Source of the DNA: Apoderus coryli
Lineage: Eukaryota; Arthropoda; Insecta; Coleoptera; Attelabidae
NCBI GenBank assembly: GCA_911728435.2
Contig: OU452211.1
Span: 13,374,428-13,438,427 of the forward strand
Reading direction: 5' to 3'
DNA: 64,000 nt
Positions 33,949-46,600 of the stretch are shown here, piece after piece. Under the pieces are notes generated by a model. That model saw only the letters and a program-made list of their open reading frames with translations, did not search any database and had not been told where the DNA came from. The first letter of the stretch is position 1, and each line of letters opens with the position of its first letter. Both the position numbers and the translations under genes were made by a program.

Positions 33949-36618
33949 CACTGAAAATTGTACGTAAAACCAATGAATGGTTGTCATCAATATTTTGAAC
34001 ATTAATATTATGAATTGGTCACTGTTACAATGAATTTTGATCATAAATTAATAATTTCATACATAGAAACAATGTACGATGAAACATTAATCAATAAATG
34101 CAAGACATCGAAAATTTATGTTTTTTTTTCATCAATATAATGTCACTATTTATTGCTTCAATGTTTTAAATTTATTAATTTATGCTCTTCGCCTTTAACA
34201 CAATAATTTGTAAATCATACACCTATGAACAGCGAACATAAAAACTAATAAACGATCATCGTTGATTCAATGGATGCTAAGCATTAATTTTACGAACCTA
34301 ACCATTAAATTCTGAATAACGCGCGCAAATCAATGCACCCGGACCATAGACTGAATACTCAAAACATTGACATTATGACATTCTCATAGACTTTTTGTTT
34401 ACGCGTCCTTTTTGTTTTGTTTAGTTAAATGTATACAGTTGAAAAGTGAAGTGTGTTCCTAAATCTATTTTTAAAATTTGTTCCCAAATAATACAACAAA
34501 TGTAGAAATATAAAGTAAGTAGTAATCCTTTTATATAAGTACCATTTAGTAAAGTACAAAACTAAAGTCAGTTTAAAACGAAAAAAAACACAGTGCGGTA
34601 TTCCTTTGTAATGTTGAAAACCCGCCGATACGAGGGGAGAAATTTTATGGGCTCTTCATGGATATTTAGTGCTATCCGCTAAGCTATGTTCCAAAGGTGC
34701 CAGTGGAAAGATAAGCCATTTAAAGTACACAATAAAAGACTCTCAAGAATCTTTTTTATTTTGTTTTAAAACAGTTCAAGAAATAGAAGAACATATAATA
34801 AACCTTAAAGGAAGAAAATCTGCAATTCAACCGTACTTATGGGTTCTATAAGTCTATTCTGAAGGCGCACACTGTTTACTTAAAAACCTGTTATTTTGAT
34901 TAATAATAATAATATAATAAATGACTTTATTGAGAACTTAGAAAAGTTACACAAAAGGCGAAGTCGATGCACAGCCTCCTAGCTTAACATGGGCCCAGAC
35001 ACTGCCGTTCCCAAAATGACAACCTAACTTCTATCATTCACATATGTTCCGAGTAGAGACACAGCAGACTCCCCAAAGCCCAGGTAACCCACAATGGGCA
35101 GCAACAAACCATGACCAATGCGGTCAAATGCCCCTTGCGTAGTCCAACAGCAGCAATGTCGTCAATCGACCCTGATCTACCGCCCCCAATGCATCATCCA
35201 GTATTTTAAGTCATGTCGTGGAGCAATTGTGACCCTGACGGAACCCAGACTGGACCTCCGACAACAACCCATGCCCATCAAGATATGTTTTCATTTGATT
35301 GCAGATCAATAACCTTGGAGATCGCTGAGATTATATTAATCGGTCTATAAGATCCTTAAATGTTGATGGAGTTTTAGTTTTGGGATTGGAATGGCATTGG
35401 CTTCTTTCCAACATGTTGGAAATTCCTCGTTTCTATATAGTAATTAACTAGATGCTGTATAAAGGGCATTATAAACGGACAACTACTACTACTACTAGCA
35501 TATCAATACTGATCATGTCACTGCCTACAGCATTTGACTTAATCCCAAGCAATGCATCAAGTATCTCCCCATGATCCACCATTGTAAATTCAAAGTTAAT
35601 ATCAGGCCTAATTTTATTACCTAAGTAAAAATTGATCGTTCCTGGGTCCGGATTGTTGGTAGAAGTGGCCACAAAAAAATCATTAATATTATCAACATCA
35701 TGAATAAAAGACGGTATTGTGATATTTTCCCTTGCATAAATGTTTAGATCTCGTAATAATTTCCAATTTTGTTTAGAAGAATTTCCGCGGACTTTAGTTT
35801 CCAAATATAGTTTTTTCTCCCTTTTCACCTCAGACGACAGACGAATCTGACATGTTTAACATTTAATATTAACTAAATTAAAAATAAAGCCTTTAGATTT
35901 CGAGTGTCGTACAAATATGGTTTAATTTATTTACAAAGCAGGTGCATCAAATCAATGGACGTACAGCAAGATAATTTTGAGTCTTATTTGGGCTTTTAAA
36001 TTCTCTAACCATTGGTACTAGTATATTTGAACCATACTGCACTTTGCAGTACACATAATACATATGTACCTATATGCTCGCGATTATTGATTGAATACAG
36101 AACAATAATCTCAATCTTTCGTAATAATAATTTCCGGCGAACACAATTACGTAAAACAACTATTATAACCCAATGTAATAATCAGCTAACATTGGTTTAA
36201 CGTACAAAAATCATAGATTCATGTTTCTCGTTCGTAACATTAATAACCTTCAGACATCGGTTTAATGTACAAAAGTCATAAATTAATGTTCATCGTTCGT
36301 AACATTAATAACCAGCTAACATCGGTTTTACGTATTGGAGACATAAACTAATCTTCATCGTTCGTAACATTAACAACCTGGTAACATCGTTTTAACGTAC
36401 AGGAGTTATAAATTAATGTCCATCATTCGTAAGATCAATAACCGGCGAGCATAAATTTATGTTCGTTATTTATTAATTCAACGTACAGAATTCGCTACCG
36501 AATTTATGTACGAACGTTCATTGTATTAATGTCACCCATCATCGGCTCAAATTTTATGTTGACGTTCATTGATTTGAAGCACTTTTTTATTAATAACACG
36601 TACCTTTTCGGTTCAGTG
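33949..36618 (+). mobile_element. CACTG-ended DNA transposon, copy 4
   Basis: 2-bp duplication TG (33947-33948, 36619-36620). Same layout as copy 1, with the fuller LINE fragment (34885-35880, minus; linker frame 35469-35828) and the exon-like frame 34669-34851. The different target duplications of the four copies show separate insertions. Confidence 0.8.
34885..35880 (-). pseudogene. LINE ORF2 fragment inside CACTG copy 4
   Basis: Mirror of the fragment in copy 3. It has a linker frame of 119 codons (35469-35828), decayed RT sequence to about 34985, and the (TTA)n-type 3' tail at 34895-34925. Non-functional. Confidence 0.7.
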
Positions 36619-36657
36619 TGACGTTTCGACAAAAAAATACTTCATCAGTTTTCTTTT
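36619..36657 (-). ncRNA. Decayed hammerhead-like block
   Basis: Minus strand: CUGAUGA, A, a weak stem II, GAAAC, GUCA. The core boxes are intact but stem II (GUA/GUC) no longer pairs well, and the downstream side has been separated from it by insertion of CACTG copy 4. Probably inactive. Confidence 0.4.
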
Positions 36658-37221
36658 TTATTGCGACCCTGGAATATTTTTGAGAATATAAGCACGCCCA
36701 ATTCTACTGAGAATCTTGTCTTGTAAGAGCTATATATATAACCTTTATAACAACTTATATTACAGAAATCACAGTTTAATTTACTTAATAAATCCATAGT
36801 ATTTAAATTTTAAAATATTGTAGTAATAAACAAAATAATATGTACTGTAACGGGAAAAAAGGGTTGAGGGCGAGTGTTGTAAATTTCTTTTGAATCAGAC
36901 TTTGATATGGTTTTTTATTCTTAATCAAAAACTAAAAATAAACAAAATGATGTTCAAATAACATGTTGTTACATATACAAAGTTCCGTAAATATTACCTA
37001 ACAGTCAAATCCACGATTCAAGATTGTGTAATCTGTCTTAATAAACTCGTGGTTGCTAGTAATTATACCTCAAAAGATATTTCTTCAAAGTAAAAATAAT
37101 ATTTCGTATTGGATATTCAAATATTTTCAGCCAGTAAACTTTAAAATCGTTTGTTATTTTATTGATATTGACGTATTGGAATTTGTGTTAGAAAGGAAAG
37201 GGAAAAAAATGTTGTTTCAAC

Positions 37222-37260
37222 CTGAGGAAGTTACTAATTAGTAACGAAACATCGTATGTT
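37222..37260 (+). ncRNA. Hammerhead-like motif with long stem II
   Basis: CUGAGGA (fits CUGANGA), one extra A, a perfect 5-bp stem GUUAC/GUAAC with loop UAAUUA, GAAAC, loop AUC, GUA. Stem I pairs only AAC/GUU with one bulge, so it is weaker than at 7295 or 19892. It shares with them the extra base after CUGANGA. Confidence 0.45.
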
Positions 37261-38001
37261 ATGATTTTAGTTTGATAGTGACGAAAATAAATATGAATAT
37301 TTTTATGTAGAGAAGTTGTGTAAAGAAGAATTTTTATAAGAACCGAACACCCCAAAAAAAAAGTAACCTGAAAAAAATTAGAATAGCGGTTCAAGAATAA
37401 TAAAAAAAAAATATGTTAAACTTGTATGATTTTTTGTCTTTTACATGAGCCGTTTCACCGATCCGAGGACACACTGTAGTGTGTTATTTTTCTTAGGGAG
37501 AGTGAAAGAATGGCTTCCAGCCAAACTCTTACCTTTTGTTGAGATTGTTACTATCATTATAATTGATTTTATACCTATTTGTAATTGATTGTAGTGAGAA
37601 TGATTTCATAATAAATGAATTATATAACTATTTGTTTTATTTATCTGATATAGAATAAAATACCTATATTATGTACCTATAAATAGTGCCTCATGTCTAA
37701 TATAAAATAAATATTTTATTTGGATATAATAAATACACCTTACCTATAAATATAAATATTTTTAAAAATATAAATTATTTTGAAAAGATTTAAATCTTAA
37801 TTTTTTAGTAAAAAATCAAAGATACTATTCAAAAAGATTTGAATCATAAATCAAAAATCATTTCCTGAAAACAAAGTTAAAATCAAAGTAGGTGGGTACC
37901 TACCTATTGAAATAAAAAAGTACCGAATTAAATAAAAAAAGAACAAAATCCAACTAACAACCTTATAGGTATATCGAACATAACTTGCTTATATCTTGTA
38001 T
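37261..38001. other. Spacer with a LINE 3'-UTR remnant
   Basis: GAATGGCTTCCAGCCAAACT at 37510-37529 resembles the minus-strand 3'-UTR piece at 58360-58395 (GAATGGCTTGAAGCCAAATC). The rest is AT-rich and unassigned. Confidence 0.4.
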
Positions 38002-40626
38002 CAAAGATTAATCTACACAATAGATAGTCAGCCCAATGCATTAAAATCAGAACATCTCTAAGTATGCCTGCCACTACGTGGCGTATACTAGCGTGTACAG
38101 CATACAGCAGTATTGTCACAGCCAGAAACCGTTTTGTAGTTTATTAATATCAGAAACAAAACGCAACGTATAACAATTATTTAGATCATTTGCAACAGAT
38201 ATGCACCGGCAATGCTGTATTGTCAGAGAGAGAAATTGATGAAATTCTGTATTAATCTGGAGGGGATACGCAGGGAGGGTAGAAAAAAAAACAAGCGAAT
38301 GTGGTGTGTGTCGTGCTGTTGCCGATTCGTCGGTAAAAGAAACACACAGGGTGATTTATTACAAGTACAGTATTGAAATAAAAGCCTAATCTCTATGAAT
38401 TAAATTTAATATAATAATATTTAATCCATGTCATACATGTTTCAAGACTAGACCAGTCCCATGATCAGTGGCGAACAATCGTTAAATGAAAAGCTTTTAG
38501 ATAGAAACATACTTTTGACTCCATTGTAATAATTTGTTGATGTATATAAAAAAATCTAAATATCTAAAAGCTAAAAGCTTTTGATTTAATTATTGCTCGC
38601 CACTGATTATGGGACTGGTCTAGTCTTGAAACATGTTGTATGGCATGGATTAATGATTATTAGGTATATTAAATTTATTTCGTGGATATTAGACTTTTAT
38701 ACCAATACCGAAATCAAGTAGGTATTAATGTACATTATTCTTTGTCAAAATTATAACTCCACTTAAGAATGGACTAGGTACTTTTTCAATTTATTACATA
38801 TATTTTAAATATTTCACGTAGACAATGTGGCAAAGATGTAACAAGATTGTTGTGTCTTATAATACCTATAATAAAAAAATTATCAGTGCTACCTATATTA
38901 TATTAGGTATACCTATTATAATAGTCAGGTATAAGTTCCACTTTATCGGTTTAGGTACTTAAATTTTACTTCTTTTTAATGTTTCTTCGGGTAAATAATA
39001 AGTTCGGTAGGAATAGGGCTTTGGGTATCAAACAAAAAAGATAGAAAATAGAAATTTGACATAGGGGTAGTTCTAAGCATTTACAAGTTTGTGACGTGTA
39101 GCGATTTTCGATGCCGCCCCGGAGGTATACATGAGGGCGGCGCAATGCCGTTTTAAATATCTCGTTTCGCTTTCTTGGAAAATAAAAAATTATAACTGAT
39201 AACTGAAACTTAGTAATTAATACGTGGGCGTAAGAGGTAAGCTCACTTCACAGGTCTCTATTAATGAAAGAAAGTTGACATTTTGAGCATCTGCGTAAAA
39301 TTAAATGTATCCGTTTGGTGGGTAGTTTTGATTACAATAAGTCGGTGCCAAGCTCAAGCCCGAAACAAAATAAATCTATATTTACCTACTACCTATTTGG
39401 CTTGGTACCGACTATTATGTGCATTGTTGTCTTTTGAATGATATTTGTATTTTGTTATTTTTCGTATTTTTTATTAGTTCTTTTGACAGCTCTGGTGTCA
39501 TCAATACACCTGTATCCCGAATTGCGATGCTATTGAACAAGCATATAATCCTAAATATAATATTCTTTTTGAACTACCTGTATCTCGAAAACCAAGCCGT
39601 AGCGGACCCATGTACATATGAAATTTGTATCTTAAAATTAGTCAAAGAATCACCCTTTAAAGTTTGTACAAGTACTTATGCAACACCCTGTATACATAGA
39701 TACTTTGATTTACAATTTGCAAATCTGTCAAACTAGGTAATGCTGTTTTTTTTTATTTACTTTCAAATATGGTGTTATGTAATTGTATCCAAATTAAATG
39801 TTTGGGGATGATATTTACGAGTTTTATTTTTTTTTTATATAGATAAACTATTATTCAGTTTTTAAGGATCAATCTGAAGCAGACGATTGTACTTGTTAAA
39901 ACATGAAAAAAGTTATTGTCGTGATATTTTTAACACCCTGTTGGTGGGTTTTTAAAGCTTTTTACGAAACGTGTTAACAATACAATCTACATAAATCGTT
40001 AGTTTTTTAAAGTTTTATGATCATTGCACAAAAACCAATATTAGGTAGGCTGTAAGTTTTTTTTCAAATCGGCGTTGCAGAATTTGAACCTAATTGTGAT
40101 AATTGTGTTATTTTACTATTATAGATATTTTTGAGTAAATTAATGGATACATTTATTACGTATATAATTTGTTAGATTTTACATCTCCGAATTGAAACAC
40201 ACGCAAAAAATGTGCATAAAAAAGTTAGGGTAGCATTTCACGCCTGTATGCCCCTTTAATTTACCCGCCTCTGAGATTTATTTTTTCATAATGTTAACGA
40301 CAAGTTGAATCTGCTGTTTGAGTTTGATCCTTAAAACTGAATCAGGTAATAACCGGAAGACCTATCTATAACGCCAAATTTCGTTAATTTAAATATAACT
40401 TTGTGATGCATCCTTATATCCGAAATTTAAAATTAAATGACTAAAATAATATTATTTTAGTCATTTAAAATTATTGTCTAAAACATTTAATGAACCAGCC
40501 CTGTATATTTATACTATTATAGTAATTTCTTTTATTTTCGTACATACACATTAATCTTTGCGTAGATAGGTATACCATATAATTTTATATTACCCGACAA
40601 AAAACACTGCTGCACAGTAGTACATA

Positions 40627-42713
40627 CAGGGTGGTCCAACGAAAAGTTTGCACCTAGCTTTTCTCTTTTTTTTGTAGTCGAATGCGAAAATGCTCGGACA
40701 CGTCGATTTTGCTTTTGAGGGGGACACATTTTAAACATATTTTTCGATCTGCGCCTTTAACCCCCTAGCGGGGGTGAGTAACAACCCTAAAATTTTAAAT
40801 GGAAAGAGGGGTCTAATGACATATCATTTGAAAGGACACAAAATTGTCTTTCTAATGATACCCTATTTGTCGAATTTTACTAAAACAGTTAATACGAAAA
40901 CGACTTTAAAGACATTAAGCCGATAATTTTGGTATTAATGAGAAATACAAATAAGTTTTAATTATTACGACTGAAAACAACTACAATCATTTCTAAATTA
41001 TTTACTTTGAAGAAAAACGGGATTTCAAAAACACTATCTTATTTATCAGAACTAAATTCCTCACTAATCGTTTGCGTTTTTTGTTGAAATAAAAACTGCA
41101 GATACGTGTAGGAAAAGAATTTACACCGTTTATTTTAGTCTTTTCATTGATTCAGTTTGGTTGCTTCTCAAGTTATTTTACTTTTACCGTACAAAATGAT
41201 TTATTCCATTCTAGAACGAGTTGAAATTGTTAAACTTTATTTTCAAAATAATAGTAGTGCTAGACTTACGGCTCGCTTATTTAATGAGAGACATCCCGAT
41301 AAAAATGTGAATGATGTGTACGTTGGCAAGTTAGTTAAAAAGTTTGTAGATACCGGATCTGTCTGTAATGTAAAACACCAGCCGCAGAAACCGATCAGAA
41401 ATGAAGCTGTGGAAGTCGCTGTTTTAGGGCATGTTGAAATGGATCATAGTCAAAGTACCCGTCAACTAGCTGAAGCCTCAGGTGTCTCCCGTTCGTCCAT
41501 AATACGAATTTTAAAAGCGTACAAATTTCATCCGTACAAAATCAAATTAGTACAGGAACTAAATGAGGATGATCCTGATAGAAGGCTGCAATTTTGTGAA
41601 GCAATGAGCCAGCGTTTAATTGAAGATCCGCAATTATTATTTAACATTTGTTTTTCCGACGAATGCACATTTTATTTGAATGGAGCTGTAAATAGGCACA
41701 ATTGCCGTTACTGGGATGACAGTAACCCACATTTATTCCGTGAGGTTCATACCCAGTATCCTCAAAAAATAAACGTCTGGTGTGGCATATTAGGAAATCA
41801 TATTATAGGACCACTTTTTATTCCTGGAAATTTAACTGGTGAAGTGTACCTAAACATGCTTGAAGACACAATTGATCCTTTAATAACACAAATAATAGAA
41901 GATGACCAAAATCATACTGCTGATCGGCTTTATTTCCAGCAAGATGGAGCACCTCCGCACTATGTGGCTCCTGTAAGACAGTTCTTAGATGACCGGTTCC
42001 CTGGACGGTGGATTGGAAGGAGGGGCCCAATTGAATGGCCTGCCAGGTCACCGGATTTATCGCCTTTAGACTTTTTTCTTTGGGGGCACTTAAAAAATAA
42101 ATGTTTTGCCACGAAGCCCGAGTCCATAGAAGATCTTCGCCAACGCATTACAGAAGAGTGCAGAAACATAACACCTGATATGCTACAAAATGTTAGAAAT
42201 AGATTTGAACAAAATCTGTATTATTGTATGGAATCAAATGGGTCACATTTTCAACATTTGTTAATGTAACGTTTTAATAAATCAATTTAACAGCTTGTTT
42301 ACTTTTTTTACAAAGCAATGTTAAAACTAACAAACATTGGAATGTACTAACGATTGCAGGTGTTTTCACTCGCAATAATTAAAACTTATTTGTATTTCTC
42401 ATTAATACCAAAATTATCGGCTTAATGTCTTTAAAGTCGTTTTCGTATTAACTGTTTTAGTAAAATTCGACAAATAGGGTATCATTAGAAAGACAATTTT
42501 GTGTCCTTTCAAATGATATGTCATTAGACCCCTCTTTCCATTTAAAATTTTAGGGTTGTTACTCACCCCCGCTAGGGGGTTAAAGGCGCAGATCGAAAAA
42601 TATGTTTAAAATGTGTCCCCCTCAAAAGCAAAATCGACGTGTCCGAGCATTTTCGCATTCGACTACAAAAAAAAGAGAAAAGCTAGGTGCAAACTTTTCG
42701 TTGGACCACCCTG
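40627..42713 (+). mobile_element. Tc1/mariner DD41D transposon, apparently intact
   Basis: Starts CAGGGTGGTCCAACG and ends with its reverse complement; TA on both sides (40625-40626, 42714-42715). The inverted repeats are unusually long, about 365 bp each with few mismatches. Transposon A holds the unoccupied version of the same site (about 1190-1205), which confirms the borders. The transposase frame is unbroken and the repeats are well matched, so this copy is young. Confidence 0.9.
41196..42269 (+). CDS. DD41D Tc1/mariner transposase
   Basis: 357 aa from the ATG at 41196; an in-frame ATG at 41157 would add 13 hydrophobic residues that the family lacks. It cuts and pastes the element at TA sites. 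The N-terminus (residues 1-110) has two helix-turn-helix DNA-binding units (LERVEIVKLYF..., STRQLAEASGVSRSSIIRIL). The catalytic triad is D155 (FSDECTFYL), D250 (QQDGAPPHY) and D292 (SPLDFFLWG). 94 residues lie between the first two and 41 between the last two, so DD41D, distinct from the DD34D of classical mariner. It ends normally. All conserved blocks are present, so it is probably active. Confidence 0.92.
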   Translation: MIYSILERVEIVKLYFQNNSSARLTARLFNERHPDKNVNDVYVGKLVKKFVDTGSVCNVKHQPQKPIRNEAVEVAVLGHVEMDHSQSTRQLAEASGVSRSSIIRILKAYKFHPYKIKLVQELNEDDPDRRLQFCEAMSQRLIEDPQLLFNICFSDECTFYLNGAVNRHNCRYWDDSNPHLFREVHTQYPQKINVWCGILGNHIIGPLFIPGNLTGEVYLNMLEDTIDPLITQIIEDDQNHTADRLYFQQDGAPPHYVAPVRQFLDDRFPGRWIGRRGPIEWPARSPDLSPLDFFLWGHLKNKCFATKPESIEDLRQRITEECRNITPDMLQNVRNRFEQNLYYCMESNGSHFQHLLM

Positions 42714-42964
42714 TATATGATACCTATAATATAAAAACAAACTCCCACCTCGTAGGGGAAAGTATACTCGTCCTTGTCTAACATTGCCCATATGATTATT
42801 TTGTTTCAACACAATACATATAACGCCATCTACAATTTCCATGGTTGCATGTTTTTCTAATAGATGTAGCTCGTGTCGAGACAGTTTCAATTTTGGTTTT
42901 ATTTCCCATATACGCTGACTATCTATTGTGTAGATTAATTGTGTAGATTAATCTTTGCTTGTGT

Positions 42965-43388
42965 ATAGATATAATACCTAGGTACCAATAATATATTATA
43001 CTTACAGTCTGTCTTACAAACGAATATATGCACAAAAAAGAATAAAAATAATGATAACCCAAAATAGAAATATTACATTTTAGGGTCACTATGTATTAGT
43101 TTTGGCGCCACCTAGTGAGGAGATGAATATATTAAAATATGTTGTAACTTAAGAAATGGATATTTTTAAATGAATACAGCCTTAGGCAACCAAGAATACA
43201 ACCATACTAGCGGCCATTTTTGTAACTAACCGTTTCAGATTCCCCTCTTAATGCAACGTTGCCACAATTATGAAAATTAGAAATTGTTTGAAAGTTAAAA
43301 TGAAGGAAAATCTGATTATTTGCATATTATAAGTACTGAAACGTTCAAACGTAATGAGGTTATACGTACTCAGAATGTTTCGACAATT
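42965..43388. other. Spacer 3' of NDUFA6
   Basis: AT-rich sequence with a TTTTGGCGCCACCTAGTGAG segment at 43109-43128. No gene is supported. Confidence 0.3.
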
Positions 43389-43505
43389 TTTCTCACAGAA
43401 AAGTTTAACACAGCAGTTTAATCACGAAACGAAACTTTATAGAACAAAAAAGTTTTAACTAAGCGGCAATCAAATAATTATAAAATATATTAGTTCTTTA
43501 AGAAT
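43389..43505. repeat. End fragment of a CCCAACT element
   Basis: Matches 13585-13705 of the CCCAACT element (CAATTTTTCTCACAGAAAAG ... TTAGTTCTTTAAGAAT) but stops before its terminal 14 bp. It lies immediately downstream of the NDUFA6 polyadenylation signal. Confidence 0.7.
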
Positions 43506-43600
43506 AGCAATTAAATGAAATACTGGAAACATCTCTAAACAATAACCAGTTTATTTTTTAAACTTGCTACAGCTAATACTATAATAATTAAATATTAAAA

Positions 43601-46600
43601 TTATTCTTGACCAGACAAAAATTTCGATAAAAAGTCTTTAGGCTTTGGTTCAACAGTTGGTTTGAAATATGTCATGACATGTCCCTTCTGTTTCCATACA
43701 TTAACAATCTCCTTCAGTTCCATCTGACCCTGGAAATGAAATAGTACATGTTTACTCAAATTAATATTCAGCATATAAGTGGCCATTCGGCTAGATGTGA
43801 ATCCCTCTATAAAATAAAGTAAATTATTATTATTAGCCTTTTAAACTTTTTGATCGACATATCTCGGTATATAAAAATCATAAAAGAATATTCCCGGTCT
43901 GGTTTACTTCTGACATCATATTGAAGCCGTACGTCGAGAATTCCGGCTGTGTTGTTAGAATCAGGATGCAACTTATTCCCGGCCTCAAGATATAGTTGAT
44001 TCCTTTGCGACTTTTTTTCCGGATCGTCTTTTTGATATTGACTCCTTTTAACCCAATCATTTTCACCGTCCTCGTCGCATCTTCAGGGCGTGACGTATGA
44101 TGAGATTATATCTGCTAGTAAATGGATAAAAATAAAATGATTTCGGGATCTGATGGGGTTCCCTCATTTCCTTGTGGTGAAGGATTCCGCTGGCGCTATG
44201 GCCGTTCCACTGCAGTTCCTATTTAATTACCCAGATAAGAAATTGTAATAATAGACTGCTTGACTTGGTCTTGTCTAGCACTGAATGTGATGTAACTCAT
44301 TATGATACACCTTTTGTTCTTGAAGACAGTCACCATCCCGCATTATAAGTTAGACTCTACAGCTCTGTCTCTAAATCTGCTTGTTTTCCACTTAACTGTT
44401 CACGGAAACCATATAATTTTAAAAAGGCTGATTTCATTTCTTTGTATGACTCAATTCTTGCTACAGATTGGTCGTATTTGGAACTATGCATTGATGTTGA
44501 CGATGCTGTTGGAAGCTTCTATAAGAGACTCTATGCATAATTTGATTTGCACGTACCTAAATTTCAAAATTATGCAAGATCATTTCCGGCTTGGTTCACT
44601 CCTGATATAATATCTAATGTTAAGCAAAAGAATAAAAATTTTAATAAATTCAAGAGAACTCATGATAATATATATTATGCAGAGTTTAAGAGACTCCGAA
44701 GGTTGATTAAGTCTGACATTAGGATTTCTTATCGCAATTATGTGCAGAATATTCAGGATGCTTTAAGAACTGACCCCAGGGGATTTTGGTCATATTTCCA
44801 CCAGCGTACTGGGTCATCTAGGATTCCTAATGTAATGCACTATGGTGGCACAACATGTGATCAGCCTGCGACGGTTTTGGATGCATTTAGTGACTATTTC
44901 GAGAGTGTTTTCTTACCATCATCTGCTATGTCAGCGGACAGTACCGTCCACTCTATAGTAAACACTACCACGCATGTTAACGCTATCACATCGGATGATA
45001 TAATGGCTGCTCGCCGAAGGATGAAGAATAAGATGACGGCGGGTCCCGATCTGGTGCCTTCTTTTCTGGTCAGGGATTGTATTGGAGCTTTTGTGGAGCC
45101 TTTGGAACTCATTTTTAACTTAATTTTGAAGACACAAAAATACCCTGATGTATGGAAACGGGCGAGGGTTGTTCCTGTTTTTAAATCAGGAGATAAGTGT
45201 GAGATAACCAATTATCGCCCCGTGTCTATTCTGTCGAATTTCTCAAAGATATTTGAAACAATTTTATATGCGCGTATTTATAATAATCTGTGTAACGATA
45301 TCTCTGTGTTTCAACATGGATTTATGAATCATAGATCTACAATTACCAATCTTACACACATTACACAAGAGATATCGGAAACTTTGGATTGTGGTGGTCA
45401 AATGGATGTGGTATACACGGATTTTTCGAAGGCGTTTGACAGAATGGATCGCGGTGTGTTGGTTGACAAGTTAAATCAATTTGGGTTCTCGAATGCCTTG
45501 CTTAGACTAATAGTGTCTTACTTGAGTGGCCGCAGTCAATTTGTTTATTATAGCGGACATACATCCAAAGACTATACAATGACATCAGGGGTTCCGCAGG
45601 GCTCCAATTTGGGTCCCCTGCTTTTTCTTTTATTTATCAATGACCTAGTCGAAACTATTCAGGCAGGAAAGCTTTTGTTTGCTGATGATCTTAAAATTTT
45701 TAAACCTATTACAACTAGGTTGGATTGCTTGGCGTTGCAGAGCGATCTTAATAACTTGTGCGACTGGTGTGACATAAACAAACTATCGCTAAATATAGCA
45801 AAGTGTAAATGCGTCACTTACTCTCGGAAGAAGAAATTCATTGTTAATTTATATACACTGAACGGCATTTGTTTGTCCCGATCAGACTTGGTTACTGACC
45901 TCGGAGTGATGTTCGATTCGAGACTCACATTTAATGAACACATTGAAGCCAAGATTCGGGAAGCAAGTCGTATGTATGGCTTCTTAGTGCGAAGTTGTAA
46001 GGGATTTGTGAGTGTCGATGCTCTTATAGCCCTTTATTTTGCCTATGTTCGATCTAAATTAGAGTATGGATCTATCATTTGGTCCCCATTTTATTCATAT
46101 CATAAGCAGTCATTAGAAAAAATACAACGTAGATTTTTGAAATATTTGGTCTGGAAGCAGGATGGCGCTTATCCAACTCGAGGATACGATCAGGGATTTC
46201 TTTTAGCTCGATTTTCAATGCAGAGTCTTGAACTTCGTCGTGTTTTGGCATCGTTAGTGTTTTTGTATAATATTCTCCATAACAAGGTGGATTGTTCTTA
46301 TATTCTTTCAAAACTAAACTTTAATATTCCCAGAATTTCCACTAGACACGATTGTTTGTTTAGATGTGAGCGTGCTAGGACTAATGTTCTCTTGAGATCC
46401 CCACTCTATGTAATGACTGTTAAATTTAATGAATTAAGTCACTGTTTTGATATATTTTTTGATAGTGTTAGTAAATTAGAACGTGTTGTTTTTCTTTTTT
46501 AAATTAAAACTAGAATTTAAGATATGAATGTAATAATAAGTTTTTGTATCTAGGAATTGTCCTGTAAAGGGATTTTGTAAATCTGTTAGGCAATAAAGCT

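Larger units (their letters stand above)
38002..42957. mobile_element. TIR DNA transposon 'B', second copy, 7-bp TSD
   Basis: Reverse-orientation copy of the element at 968-4156: the same 31-bp ends, target duplication CTTGTAT/CTTGTGT (37995-38001, 42958-42964; one mismatch). The right end has a 13-bp tandem duplication of GTGTAGATTAATT. The inner part 38941-40130 is unlike copy A and includes a GC-rich patch (39095-39150). It hosts the intact mariner element at 40627-42713 and a 36-bp perfect palindrome at 40433-40468. Confidence 0.75.

Noticed and set aside
39419..39736. 105-codon plus-strand frame
   Set aside because: Hydrophobic, AT-driven composition, lies inside transposon B, no counterpart in copy A and no motif.
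43371..43396. Hammerhead-like TGTCGAAACAT on the minus strand
   Set aside because: No CUGANGA box; it is the chance junction of the truncated CCCAACT fragment with flanking sequence.
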